A DNA stretch of 64,000 nt from Siphonodentalium dalli. Its lineage: Eukaryota > Mollusca > Scaphopoda > Gadilida > Siphonodentaliidae. Below the pieces are notes generated by a model, which was given only the letters and a program-made list of their open reading frames with translations, searched no databases and was not told the DNA's origin. The position numbers were made by a program, and so were the translations under genes. Location of the stretch: positions 257,837,863 to 257,901,862 of the forward strand of contig CP136064.1 in assembly GCA_032622095.1 (NCBI GenBank). The letters run 5' to 3'. Numbering within the stretch: position 1 is the stretch's first letter; each line of letters starts with the position of its first letter. Below, piece after piece: positions 54,262 through 64,000 of this stretch.

Positions 54262-54918
54262 AGGTACTCAATCCGAATGGTCGTTTGGTTGTTGGCGAGG
54301 GTAACTATATTGCTCATATCACAAACGGGGTAAAGTATAGAACAATAACTGTATTAATATATATCGATATTTTCTTCAGACATCAGAACAATTTCGGGGT
54401 CTATTCGTTGAACCAACATCGTGTGATATCAAGTTTAAAGGTACTCAATCCGTAAAGAGGGTCCCCATCTCAACAGATTCCAACAACAACAATCCGATCA
54501 GAGGGTCCTATATTACTATTTCTTTGGCTTTGGGGGTAAAAAATATTTGATTCGAGTCGAGGAACCCATCAAACAAAGCTCAGAGTTATTAGATATTGAT
54601 TTATGAAATTTGTTATTTACTCGAGATGAGTACTAATAATTGCCTTCAACTGTCGTAATCTGCTAGGGATGTGTACACCAAAATCTATTCAAACAGACAA
54701 GGATGGATAACTCTAAAATCAAGTGGTAATAATAACGCAATTTTGACTGAGTTCTGGGCCAGAAAGTATTCCCGATAATGAAAAATAATAGATTTCTAAA
54801 ATCGATATCTAACAAATCTGAGCTTTGATGGGTGACTTCCTCGACTCGAATCAAATATGTTTGACCCCCGAAGCCATTGAAATAGTAATTGAGAGGAGTT
54901 TTATCGGATTGAGTACCT
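54262..54918. mobile_element. AGGTACTCAATCCG MITE, long form (copy 4)
   Basis: TTAA at 54258-54261 and 54919-54922 bound AGGTACTCAATCCG ends. A third, internal copy of the end, again preceded by TTAA, is at 54439. From 54439 to 54918 the sequence is the standard MITE in reverse orientation. The extra 54275-54435 equals the reverse complement of 16312-16475. It is either a longer parental form or a MITE inserted beside an older terminus. Confidence 0.75.
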
Positions 54919-55859
54919 TTAATATATTATCATAATAATGCATAATATAATCTAATAATGTATAATTTGCCCCACTGTATGACTGAGATGAAAAAGATAG
55001 AATTAACAGTCCTGCAACATTTTTCATTATTTCTTATTTCTAGGTTTGTAGTTAAACACTCTCAAAATTATGTTGTGTTGTTCTATTTGTTTCCAATTGA
55101 TATACCGGTATATGTTAGGACCCTAGTAATTAGAACTAATCTCTACGTTAATTATTCATTTGATATTATGAGATCCCACCTGATAACCAGGTTGATTTGA
55201 TCAATTTGTCACTGTTCCTATACTGTATTGTGTAATTTCGCTTTAATTTGATTGAAATACTAAAGTCTGAAGGCTGAATGGTAACTAACCTGAACTATTT
55301 GAAGTTTTCACAGATGAAAGCTAGATAGAACCAAACATACTTTACAGTATGATTCCAACTGTTAAACTTAAATCTTTTTGTAAACTTAAATGTCTTATGT
55401 CAATATATATAAATACATAAATGCTGTGTATCTTGTTATAATATGAATTGGGACCTGAATTTTAAAAAAAAAAATTTTTTTTTTTTTTTTTTGCCTTCAA
55501 TTTGTTTGGGCGCCCAAACTCAATGTCCCCAAACCCGGTATACAGGAGTCGAAAACGGGCTGGGTCAGGTCCTGCTCAATCCGATCAGACGGTACCCATA
55601 CGATCAAGATAAACAACAACAACATTTCTTCAAAATACGATTTAGTTATCAGAATCGATTTATTGCAACAAAATAATGGTAACCACTGTCAACTATGGTA
55701 TCAAATTTCCCAAAACTGGTTAATTGTCAACATTTTGTTCAACAAAATATGGCCGTATTATCACTAAAGTATCACGAAATTTGACCGTATTAGGCCTACC
55801 ACTTGATCTTCATCCGCAATTTTGTCCGTTTGACCACGTGATCCTGGGCCACATGTTAT
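54919..55859. other. Intergenic, nothing firmly recognised
   Basis: An A/T homopolymer block at 55460-55491, and CTCAATCCGATCAGACGGTA with ACAACAACAACATT at 55577-55625, which recalls the MITE right arm. Frames of 77-80 codons here are not recognised. Confidence 0.4.
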
Positions 55860-56006
55860 AACACATCTCGACAAATAACAAACTTCAGAAATCGATATCT
55901 GATCACTCTGAGCTTTGATGGGTGGGTTCCTCGACTCGAATCAAATATTTTTTACCCCCGAAGCCAAAGAAATAGTAATTTAGGAGCGTCTGATCGGATT
56001 GAGTAT
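55860..56006. mobile_element. AGGTACTC MITE fragment (copy 5)
   Basis: ATCTCGACAAATAACAAACT through TCCTCGACTCGAATCAAATA to TCTGATCGGATTGAGTA matches the right half of the family. The terminal CCT is replaced by TGGGAGGCC, where a fragment of the GCTTAAGC family (4172) begins. Confidence 0.7.
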
Positions 56007-56200
56007 GGGAGGCCAAATTCACATTTAATAATGAATTGCGCTTAAGCGTAATTCATGGTTATATGTAACTAAACACCCCTTGTGAATAAATAGGTTTATC
56101 CATAACTTATCCTTAACTCCTATTGACATATCACCTCTTGTTTTCATTGGTTTGGATGGGTAGGGAGCTAGCCTAACTTCTTTATCAAAATGGCTGACTG
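56007..56200. repeat. Fragment of the GCTTAAGC palindrome family
   Basis: ATGGGAGGCCAAATTCACAT, then TTGCGCTTAAGCGTAATTCA, matches the start of 4172-4412. A further ACGCTTAAGCGTAA is at about 56887-56900. The rest of the interval is plain. Confidence 0.55.
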
Positions 56201-56325
56201 GCAATAGTATTACCTTCCGTTTTGGTTGAGGCGACTCGTGATAGCATTATATTATCTTCTGTATATATTAGTTGGGCTACTTATAATAGCATTACCTTCT
56301 GTATTAGTCGGAGCGACTTCGATTT
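56201..56325 (+). repeat. Three short tandem units
   Basis: AGTATTACCTTCCGTTTTGG, AGCATTATATTATCTTCTGT and AGCATTACCTTCTGTATTAG each lead into G(A/C/T)GGCGACT-like or GGGCTACT sequence. The units are 50-60 bp, diverged. Confidence 0.55.
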
Positions 56326-56349
56326 TCTTCAATTTTCGAGTATACAGGT

Positions 56350-56765
56350 ACACCATATGAGGGAAGCAAGCCCTCAGTGACACCACATTCACTCTATATG
56401 ACCATGGAAATACTATAGATATGTGCAAAAGATGCTGATTTAATAAAAACGCTAGAGCTCGAGGACTGGGACACCAAAGCTCCAGGAATGAGACACCAAC
56501 TTTTGGGACAGGGATGTTGATAATATGAAAATAGGGGGTTTCTCCTGATTTAAGTCAACAAGTAAACCATGTGAGGTAAGCAAGCCCTCGTGCAGTGACA
56601 CCACATGCATGCTATAGTATATGGCCATAGTAATGGCCCAAATATGTGCAAAAATACATTAAAAAACATATACAAAATTACTAGAGTTCCGAGAAGGAGA
56701 CCTCAATTCTTTGGATATAGGGATGCTGATAATATGTAATTAGGGATTATCATTGTTGAACACAT
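56350..56765 (+). repeat. Two-copy direct repeat of about 215 bp
   Basis: ACACCATATGAGGGAAGCAA with GCCCTC and GTGACACCACATTC, then GATATGTGCAAAA, then GGGATGTTGATAATATG, is followed by AAACCATGTGAGGTAAGCAA, GTGACACCACATGC, AATATGTGCAAAA and GGGATGCTGATAATATG in the same order. Confidence 0.7.
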
Positions 56766-56986
56766 ACTCACAGTTGACTGTTGAGTACTCAGGCCAATGC
56801 TTATCTTGTGTTGCTAGGTGATACACCGGGGGGGGGGGGGCAGGTCATGCCAATAGTGTATGGGGAGGTAAGATAGCAGTTACAATTACGCTTAAGCGTA
56901 AATGCCACATTTAGCATACCATATATGTGTTACATAGATCATAACACAATCAAACAATCAACATTTTGGGATCTCCCATAGTGGGT

Positions 56987-57015
56987 AATTAAGGTAATTA
57001 CTAATTACCTTAATT
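56987..57015. repeat. Perfect 13-bp stem hairpin
   Basis: AATTAAGGTAATT and AATTACCTTAATT around three bases. Confidence 0.75.
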
Positions 57016-58484
57016 GTAATTAGATGAGGAAAAGCCAAAAGGAAAAATTGAAAATTCCCAGAGTGTAAGGAATTTGTTTTAGTGGAGTCGCTTAACGAAA
57101 AATCGTTCACTTTTGGATAGAAGCATGAGGGTATGTGGTCCTCATCAACCAGTTAGCTGGTTCCAGGTTTCTGGTGACCCCTTGACCTTCAAATTGACCT
57201 TGACATTTCGAAAATTTGAGATTATGGGGTATCTATTTTGTATCGAATATAATGGCTATATTAAATGATATATAGACATTGGAGATTGTCGAAGCGATAG
57301 CATGGATGTCCGCCTTTGTACTCACATTCAATTTGTCTATGATAATCCAAACTGGCCACCATAATGGACGCCAAAATAAAATAAAAATTACGTTTTTTCA
57401 CTAATATCTTTCAAATCAGTTCCTGCTTTTTGGAACTGTTTGAGAATTGCAACTTTATTTTGCATTGCTCATGGTAACTGAACATTGGAGCAACGAAATA
57501 TGCCATTCGTGGGCTCCCTGCCAACTCAGATCCCTTAAAAATTCGATTTTACAGAAAGTGCAGCTGGAAAGTGGTATAAAAATCTACAACAAAAAAACCA
57601 TTGGGATTCTAGTCATAATTCGTCAAGAAATGGGAAGAACCGAGCAATCTAATTGACAAATTCCATTTCTTATAAATATTCCAACTCAATTCTACCCAAA
57701 TTGTCAATTTGGCTCAAAATGGCAGCCAAAATGCAGACAGAATATGGAAAAATGTAAATATTGCCCCAGCGAGTAACGCAATCGCATACCAGTTGTGGTT
57801 GATGAAAAATGACTATTCTGTCTTATAGATATTAAATACTACCATTTCTGATGCACCTTGGTTAATTGTTACTATTTTAAACACTGAAATTACCAGAATT
57901 ATTGGATTTTTCTATCACAAACTTGACATCAAAATCGGCAAAAATTCACCTTTCAGGTCAAGACAATTTTTTCAAGTAAAATGGTATCGAGGTGTTTATT
58001 GTTTTGATCTGTCTTAAATGGGCCACACTTTTCTGTTATTTGACAAAATTACTCAAGATGGTTTGCAAAATGGCAACCAAATTTGGTAAAACAAATTATT
58101 TTTCATATATATCCTGAATATTATTCTCTGATGTTCAGAAAAGGTAGCAAATTGTGACTCACTTTGTATTAACCATGTTACTTATGAGGCATGACAAATT
58201 AATTATAAACGATGTAGTACGGAATTTTGCCAAAAACTTCTTTTGGGATTCTGACCATGTTTTTGTACAGAAATGGACAGCACATTGAAACTGAACTGAA
58301 AGGGGCATTATTATGAGGCTACGACAATAAAATTGTGGCTCATTGGCATCGAATGACTAATGTCAGGAAAACCGTTCCCCCCATTGTGCATATAAACCAC
58401 CATCAGGATGTAGAACTCTCTGACATTACCTCTATATCGATTAACATGTCCCTGAGTTATTGCGTAAAGCGATACCCACCCAAA
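57016..58484. other. Intergenic, no gene recognised
   Basis: Diverged stretches recur (CAAAATGGCAGCCAAAATG, CAAAATGGCAACCAAATTT) and suggest old modules. The 69-codon frame at 57447-57656 and the opposing frames at 58311-58598 are not recognised. Confidence 0.4.
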
Positions 58485-59176
58485 TTTACACATGTACAAC
58501 CCACCCATGACCATACACTCGCTCCATATATACCACATAAATGACCATGTAGCCACTCGTTTTTTACACACACACTTCATCCATGACCGTACAGCCATAT
58601 TTAGGTATAACCGTACACCATGCCCTTGACTGTATAGTCACAAGTCACCATGCAGGTATACTTCTACGCCTCACACACGACCGTATAATCACTCTATATA
58701 TAGCTCTACACCCCATTCATGATCATACATTCACTTCATGTATACATATTCGCCCCACCATTGGCCATGCAATTACTCCATGTATATATATTTGCCACAC
58801 CCATGGTCATGTAGTCACTCAAGCTATACATATACACCACACCCATAACAATAGAGTCACTCCAAGTACACATATACGCATCACCAATGGCCATACAGAC
58901 GTTCTATATATACCAATACCACGCTCACGCGACCATTCATACACACAGGCTTGCATTTACACCTCACTCATGACAATTCAGCCACTCGCTGTATACTCAT
59001 AACCACATTCGTGGTCATATAGTCAATCATTGTTTACCAATTCACATCACCATTGGCCATATGGTTATTCCATATACACATATTGGCCGCACCAATGGTC
59101 ATATAGCCACTAAAGATATACATATGCACCCCACCATGCATATAAAGTCACTCCAGGTATACATATACACCTCACC
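58485..59176 (+). repeat. Degenerate minisatellite, unit about 45 bp
   Basis: Roughly fifteen imperfect units containing CATGACCATACA or ATGGCCATA, GTCACTCCA, and GTATACATATACACC (for example GGCCATGCAATTACTCCATG, then TATATATTTGCC). Unit length drifts between about 40 and 50 bp. The 139-codon frame at 58583-59002 reads through it as His/Thr/Ile-rich repeats and is not taken as a gene. Confidence 0.8.
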
Positions 59177-59183
59177 ACATTTC

Positions 59184-59202
59184 GGCGGCCATCTTGGCCG
59201 CC
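59184..59202. repeat. GGCGGCC hairpin
   Basis: GGCGGCCATCTTGGCCGCC: a 7-bp GC-only stem with a 5-base loop, in AT-rich DNA just after the minisatellite. Confidence 0.6.
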
Positions 59203-59529
59203 AAATTGGATTCTGGTGTCGGATTTTTGGCTAATTTGTAAGGTTGTATATTAGCATAACGAATCGAGCGGAAAACAAGACCGCATGTGCTATCATCTTT
59301 ACTATAATGGCGATCAAAGAGACCTGGTGCATTTTTAAAAAATGGCCGTCATAATGGACGCCATCTTGTCTGGAGTCTCTGCGGCCACTTTTTTTCTTGT
59401 TAACAAGTGAAAAAAATTAGAGGAGACCTTAAGGAAGAAAATTAGTGGGGTGAAGTTAAGTCCTGGGGGGTGCAGAGGTCGACCAATATCTCCTGGACTA
59501 TATGCAGGACTTACAGATCGCCATAGACT
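59203..59529. other. Intergenic, nothing recognised
   Basis: Contains ATGGCCGTCATAATGGACGC, similar to stretches near 57355. The 81-codon minus-strand frame (59335-59580) runs into the minisatellite and is not recognised. Confidence 0.4.
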
Positions 59530-60090
59530 AAAGGGAGATAACCTATAGCACTGTTCATCAAAGGAGATAAACCGGTTCACAAGGGAGATAACATATCTGG
59601 TTCAATAGCACTGTTCATCAAGGGAGATAAACCAGTTCACACGGGAGATAACCAAGCTGGTTCAATAGCACTGTTCACGAAGGGAGATAACCCGGTTCAC
59701 ATGGGAAATAACATAGCTGGTTCAATAGCATTGTTCATCAAGGGAGATAGCCCAGTTCACAAGGGAGATAACCTAGCTGGTTCAATAGCACTGCTCATCA
59801 AGGGAGATAATCCGGTTCACATGGGATATAACATAGCTGGTTCAATAGCATTGTTCATCAAGGGAGATAGCCCAGTTCACAAGGGAGATAACCTAGCTGG
59901 TTCAATAGCACTGCTCATCAAGGGAGATAATCCGGTTCACATGGGATATAACCTAGCTGGTTCAATAGCATTGTTCATCAAGGGAGATATATATAGCCCA
60001 GTTCACAGGGGAGATAACCCAGCTGGTTCAATAGCACTGCTTATCAAGGGAGATAGCCCAGTTCACAAGGGAAATAACATAGCTGGTTCA
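59530..60090 (+). repeat. 60-bp minisatellite, about nine units
   Basis: The unit is AAGGGAGATAACCTAGCTGG, TTCAATAGCACTGTTCATCA, AGGGAGATAACCCGGTTCAC. The period is exactly 60 except for a 6-base ATATAT insertion near 59988. Units at 59701-59940 alternate as 120-bp dimers. As 60 is a multiple of three, a 144-codon frame (59701-60135, GNNIAGSIALFIKGDSPVHK repeats) stays open by arithmetic. Confidence 0.9.
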
Positions 60091-61432
60091 ATAGGTTACC
60101 CACAACTAATTATTTTCCATAGGCGACAGTGTTAACTAAAAGTCCCGTCGGCCATGGCTTTGACCTAGTTGAACTTCTAGTGGTCAATTTTCCCTTAGAA
60201 CGTCATCCTCTGCACCAGTATGTGACAACAAACGCGCCCTTTTCGGTATTTTTTTCAAACGATAATCTTGCATTTCCACAACTACCCCATTTACTGCAAA
60301 AAAATCAGCAGCATAAAAATACCCAGACCCCTTCCGTAACTTCTGGACGGCACCAGACTCTTCCTGGACATCTAAACATACACGATCGCCATATTTACGT
60401 AGGCTATGGTTTTCTGTTCCCGATTAGGGATATTTCCCTCAGTGATAATCAACCAATCAGCAGCCAGAATTTTTTTTTATGCTGACTCGAGTTTCCCTAC
60501 ACAAATTCAAGAAAAGTAACTCTATATAATTAGTTGTTTGTAACCTATATTTGAAAAGAAAATTGAAGTTTGATCGTGTAAACCGCGCCAATTTTACAAA
60601 AAAAGCTTTACCGTGATACAATAGAAATATAGGAGTTATTGGACATCCTATTATCTCCCAGCGGTCATTTAACCCACATACCCCGTTTTAAAATTAACAA
60701 TTTTTTTGGGGTAAGAAATAACACCAGTAATAGAGTCCTGATAAATCTGGAAGCGCAGTTTAGTAGAAAAGATACTAATGTCTCATGTTAGGCTTGTCAT
60801 AGACATATATACTGCACAGTGTCGCATGTCCCATGTCCATCCACTCACTAGTGGGGATATTATGACCACAAATGTGACCACACCCCAAATTCAGGGTTTT
60901 TCATCATAATTTAATTTGTAAAAACCGACTCGCGTGCATAACGCACACGATAGAAAGTAATATGTATAAGTTTTGAAAACTAGTCACGTACATCTACCAT
61001 ACGTTTTAAGGAATTTATCTAATTTTGAACAATACAATGTTTAATTGCATTTGAAATAGACCCCCCCCCCTCAAAATTTCACCATCCGATGATGGTTTGG
61101 TTCAATGATAGGCGGATGTCCCTTTAAATTTCAGTACTTTTCAGGAGTTTGAGTCGAATTTCTATCAGAGAAACTTCCATCACATCGACCGTGCTATTTT
61201 GAACATTAAAGGTCCACCCATATGCACAAAATGGATGATTTTCAGAAAATTTCGCCTCCGGAAAAAGTTGAAGTTCCGGCGACAGAGGGTTAATAAATGT
61301 CTCGCATAATCTGAAAATGGGTCTGTAGGGCGTGAAAATATAATAACTCAACAAAACGAGTGTGTCTTTGTTTATCAGTGTTCCTAAATTCGCTGCCCTG
61401 AACGATATTTGAAAAATGTGATTTTTTTGCCT
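60091..61432 (+). repeat. 1.34-kb tandem unit 1
   Basis: Starts ATAGGTTACCCACAACTAAT directly at the end of the 60-bp minisatellite. The unit includes CAACCAATCAGCAGCC (about 60452), a TATA-like CTCTATATAATTAG (about 60520), a C-run near 61062-61071 and TTTTTTGCCTATAG at its end. Length is 1342 bp. Confidence 0.95.
60129..60485 (+). other. 118-codon frame inside the 1.34-kb unit
   Basis: Reads MLTKSPVGHGFDLVELLVVN at the start and SLSDNQPISSQNFFLC at the end. The same frame is open in unit 3 (62818-63174) but broken in unit 2 by one extra A (frame ends at 61659). A 107-codon minus-strand frame (61124-61447, 62471-62794) is also shared. There is no recognisable domain. Conservation between near-identical units is not evidence of coding. 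Confidence 0.2.
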
Positions 61433-62779
61433 ATAGGTTACCCACAACTAATTATTTTCCATAGGCGACAGTGTTAACTAAAAGTCCCGTCGGCCATGGC
61501 TTTGACCTAGTTGAACTTCTAGTGGTCAATTTTCCCTTAGAACGTCATCCTCTGCACCAGTATGTGACAACAAACGCGCCCTTTTCGGTATTTTTTTCAA
61601 ACGATAATCTTGCATTTCCACAACTACCCCATTTACTGCAAAAAAAATCAGCAGCATAAAAATACCCAGACCCCTTCCGTAACTTCTGGACGGCACCAGA
61701 CTCTTCCTGGACATCTAAACATACACGATCGCCATATTTACGTAGGCTATGGTTTTCTGTTCCCGATTAGGGATATTTCCCTCAGTGATAATCAACCAAT
61801 CAGCAGCCAGAATTTTTTTTTATGCTGACTCGAGTTTCCCTACACAAATTCAAGAAAAGTAACTCTATATAATTAGTTGTTTGTAACCTATATTTGAAAA
61901 GAAAATTGAAGTTTGATCGTGTAAACCGCGCCAATTTTACAAAAAAAGCTTTACCGTGATACAATAGAAATATAGGAGTTATTGGACATCCTATTATCTC
62001 CCAGCGGTCATTTAACCCACATACCCCGTTTTAAAATTAACAATTTTTTTGGGGTAAGAAATAACACCAGTAATAGAGTCCTGATAAATCTGGAAGCGCA
62101 GTTTAGTAGAAAAGATACTAATGTCTCATGTTAGGCTTGTCATAGACATATATACTGCACAGTGTCGCATGTCCCATGTCCATCCACTCACTAGTGGGGA
62201 TATTATGACCACAAATGTGACCACACCCCCAAATTCAGGGTTTTTCATCATAATTTAATTTGTAAAAACCGACTCGCGTGCATAACGCACACGATAGAAA
62301 GTAATATGTATAAGTTTTGAAAACTAGTCACGTACATCTACCATACGTTTTAAGGAATTTATCTAATTTTGAACAATACAATGTTTAATTGCATTTGAAA
62401 TAGACCCCCCCCCCCCCTCAAAATTTCACCATCCGATGATGGTTTGGTTCAATGATAGGCGGATGTCCCTTTAAATTTCAGTACTTTTCAGGAGTTTGAG
62501 TCGAATTTCTATCAGAGAAACTTCCATCACATCGACCGTGCTATTTTGAACATTAAAGGTCCACCCATATGCACAAAATGGATGATTTTCAGAAAATTTC
62601 GCCTCCGGAAAAAGTTGAAGTTCCGGCGACAGAGGGTTAATAAATGTCTCGCATAATCTGAAAATGGGTCTGTAGGGCGTGAAAATATAATAACTCAACA
62701 AAACGAGTGTGTCTTTGTTTATCAGTGTTCCTAAATTCGCTGCCCTGAACGATATTTGAAAAATGTGATTTTTTTGCCT
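61433..62779 (+). repeat. 1.34-kb tandem unit 2
   Basis: Length 1347 bp, nearly identical to unit 1. The differences seen are mostly homopolymer changes (one extra A near 61640, one extra C near 62226 and a longer C-run near 62404). Confidence 0.95.
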
Positions 62780-64000
62780 ATAGGTTACCCACAACTAATT
62801 ATTTTCCATAGGCGACAGTGTTAACTAAAAGTCCCGTCGGCCATGGCTTTGACCTAGTTGAACTTCTAGTGGTCAATTTTCCCTTAGAACGTCATCCTCT
62901 GCACCAGTATGTGACAACAAACGCGCCCTTTTCGGTATTTTTTTCAAACGATAATCTTGCATTTCCACAACTACCCCATTTACTGCAAAAAAATCAGCAG
63001 CATAAAAATACCCAGACCCCTTCCGTAACTTCTGGACGGCACCAGACTCTTCCTGGACATCTAAACATACACGATCGCCATATTTACGTAGGCTATGATT
63101 TTCTGTTCCCGATTAGGGATATTTCCCTCAGTGATAATCAACCAATCAGCAGCCAGAATTTTTTTTTATGCTGACTCGAGTTTCCCTACACAAATTCAAG
63201 AAAAGTAACTCTATATAATTAGTTGTTTGTAACCTATATTTGAAAAGAAAATTGAAGTTTGATCGTGTAAACCGCGCCAATTTTACAAAAAAAGCTTTAC
63301 CGTGATACAATAGAAATATAGGAGTTATTGGACATCCTATTATCTCCCAGCGGTCATTTAACCCACATACCCCGTTTTAAAATTAACAATTTTTTTGGGG
63401 TAAGAAATAACACCAGTAATAGAGTCCTGATAAATCTGGAAGCGCAGTTTAGTAGAAAAGATACTAATGTCTCATGTTAGGCTTGTCATAGACATATATA
63501 CTGCACAGTGTCGCATGTCCCATGTCCATCCACTCACTAGTGGGGATATTATGACCACAAATGTGACCACACCCCAAATTCAGGGTTTTTCATCATAATT
63601 TAATTTGTAAAAACCGACTCGCGTGCATAACGCACACGATAGAAAGTAATATGTATAAGTTTTGAAAACTAGTCACGTACATCTACCATACGTTTTAAGG
63701 AATTTATCTAATTTTGAACAATACAATGTTTAATTGCATTTGAAATAGACCCCCCCCCCTCAAAATTTCACCATCCGATGATGGTTTGGTTCAATGATAG
63801 GCGGATGTCCCTTTAAATTTCAGTACTTTTCAGGAGTTTGAGTCGAATTTCTATCAGAGAAACTTCCATCACCTCGACCGTGCTATTTTGAACATTAAAG
63901 GTCCACCCATATGCACAAAATGGATGATTTTCAGAAAATTTCGCCTCCGGAAAAAGTTGAAGTTCCGGCGACAGAGGGTTAATAAATGTCTCGCATAATC
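62780..64000 (+). repeat. 1.34-kb tandem unit 3, cut by the window edge
   Basis: At least 1221 bp of a third unit. A few substitutions are visible (for example GGCTATGATTTTCTG for GGCTATGGTTTTCTG, and CACCTCGACC for CACATCGACC). The array probably continues beyond 64000. Confidence 0.95.

Noticed and set aside
58583-59002. 139-codon His/Thr/Ile-rich frame
   Set aside because: It lies inside a degenerate minisatellite and repeats with it.
59701-60135. 144-codon frame of 20-residue repeats
   Set aside because: The repeat period of 60 bp is divisible by three, so one open unit makes the whole array open.
60440-60540. snRNA or 5S rRNA gene in the 1.34-kb unit
   Set aside because: No recognisable U-snRNA, 5S or spliced-leader sequence could be found; only generic CCAAT- and TATA-like strings.

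Overview
This window looks like eukaryotic, repeat-rich, intergenic DNA from a marine invertebrate animal. It is AT-rich, has no operons or long prokaryote-style reading frames, and no open stretch resembles a complete housekeeping gene. Families recalled from general knowledge of mollusc and other marine-invertebrate genomes are visible, including minisatellites containing AGGGAGATAAC, repeats opening with a TTTTTAGCTC hairpin followed by CGTC-rich DNA, and a TTATACCCCCC hairpin repeat. A lophotrochozoan such as a mollusc is my best guess, but the species cannot be fixed from sequence alone. No tRNA or rRNA gene and no CRISPR array was found. Most short open frames are chance products of repeats.

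Layout, left half. Positions 1-11,700 hold a tRNA-derived SINE (1528-2166), a decayed LINE 3' end (2194-2690), several foldback MITEs, a duplicated LINE 3'UTR (4413-4970), a MITE with TA target sites (5684-6058), three palindromic MITEs in tandem (6814-7292) and a 29-bp minisatellite of 23 units (9388-10108). Positions 11,894-13,844 and 17,909-19,183 each hold two Helitron-like elements head to tail. Positions 16,736-20,110 and 22,974-25,060 are two copies of a dispersed duplication. It carries a promoter-like block (CRE, YY1-type motif, short ATG-to-splice-donor segment), and its second copy lacks the Helitron pair, giving an empty site. A LINE reverse-transcriptase tail lies between the copies. 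Two further elements ending in CTAG are joined head to tail at 26,159-27,613.

Layout, right half. Positions 29,008-40,340 are a direct tandem duplication of about 6 kb, rich in a hairpin-headed element family built from roughly 165-bp modules. More copies continue to about 48,200. Positions 48,900-52,726 carry elements with TTAA target sites and CCCTTTG ends, including one candidate of 2.6 kb. Immediately after it lies the best protein-coding candidate, an exon for a Glu/Arg-rich coiled-coil protein (52,767-53,582). That exon is followed by a dense cluster of AGCGTTTAAACGCT palindromes. The window ends with a roughly 45-bp minisatellite, a 60-bp minisatellite and an array of 1.34-kb units that runs off the right edge.

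There is no evident gene network here. The biology is mainly mobile-element amplification: foldback MITEs with TA or TTAA targets, rolling-circle-like elements in tandem, tandem module expansion inside elements, and duplications with breakpoints inside repeats. All identities come from reading the sequence by eye; no database or alignment program was used.
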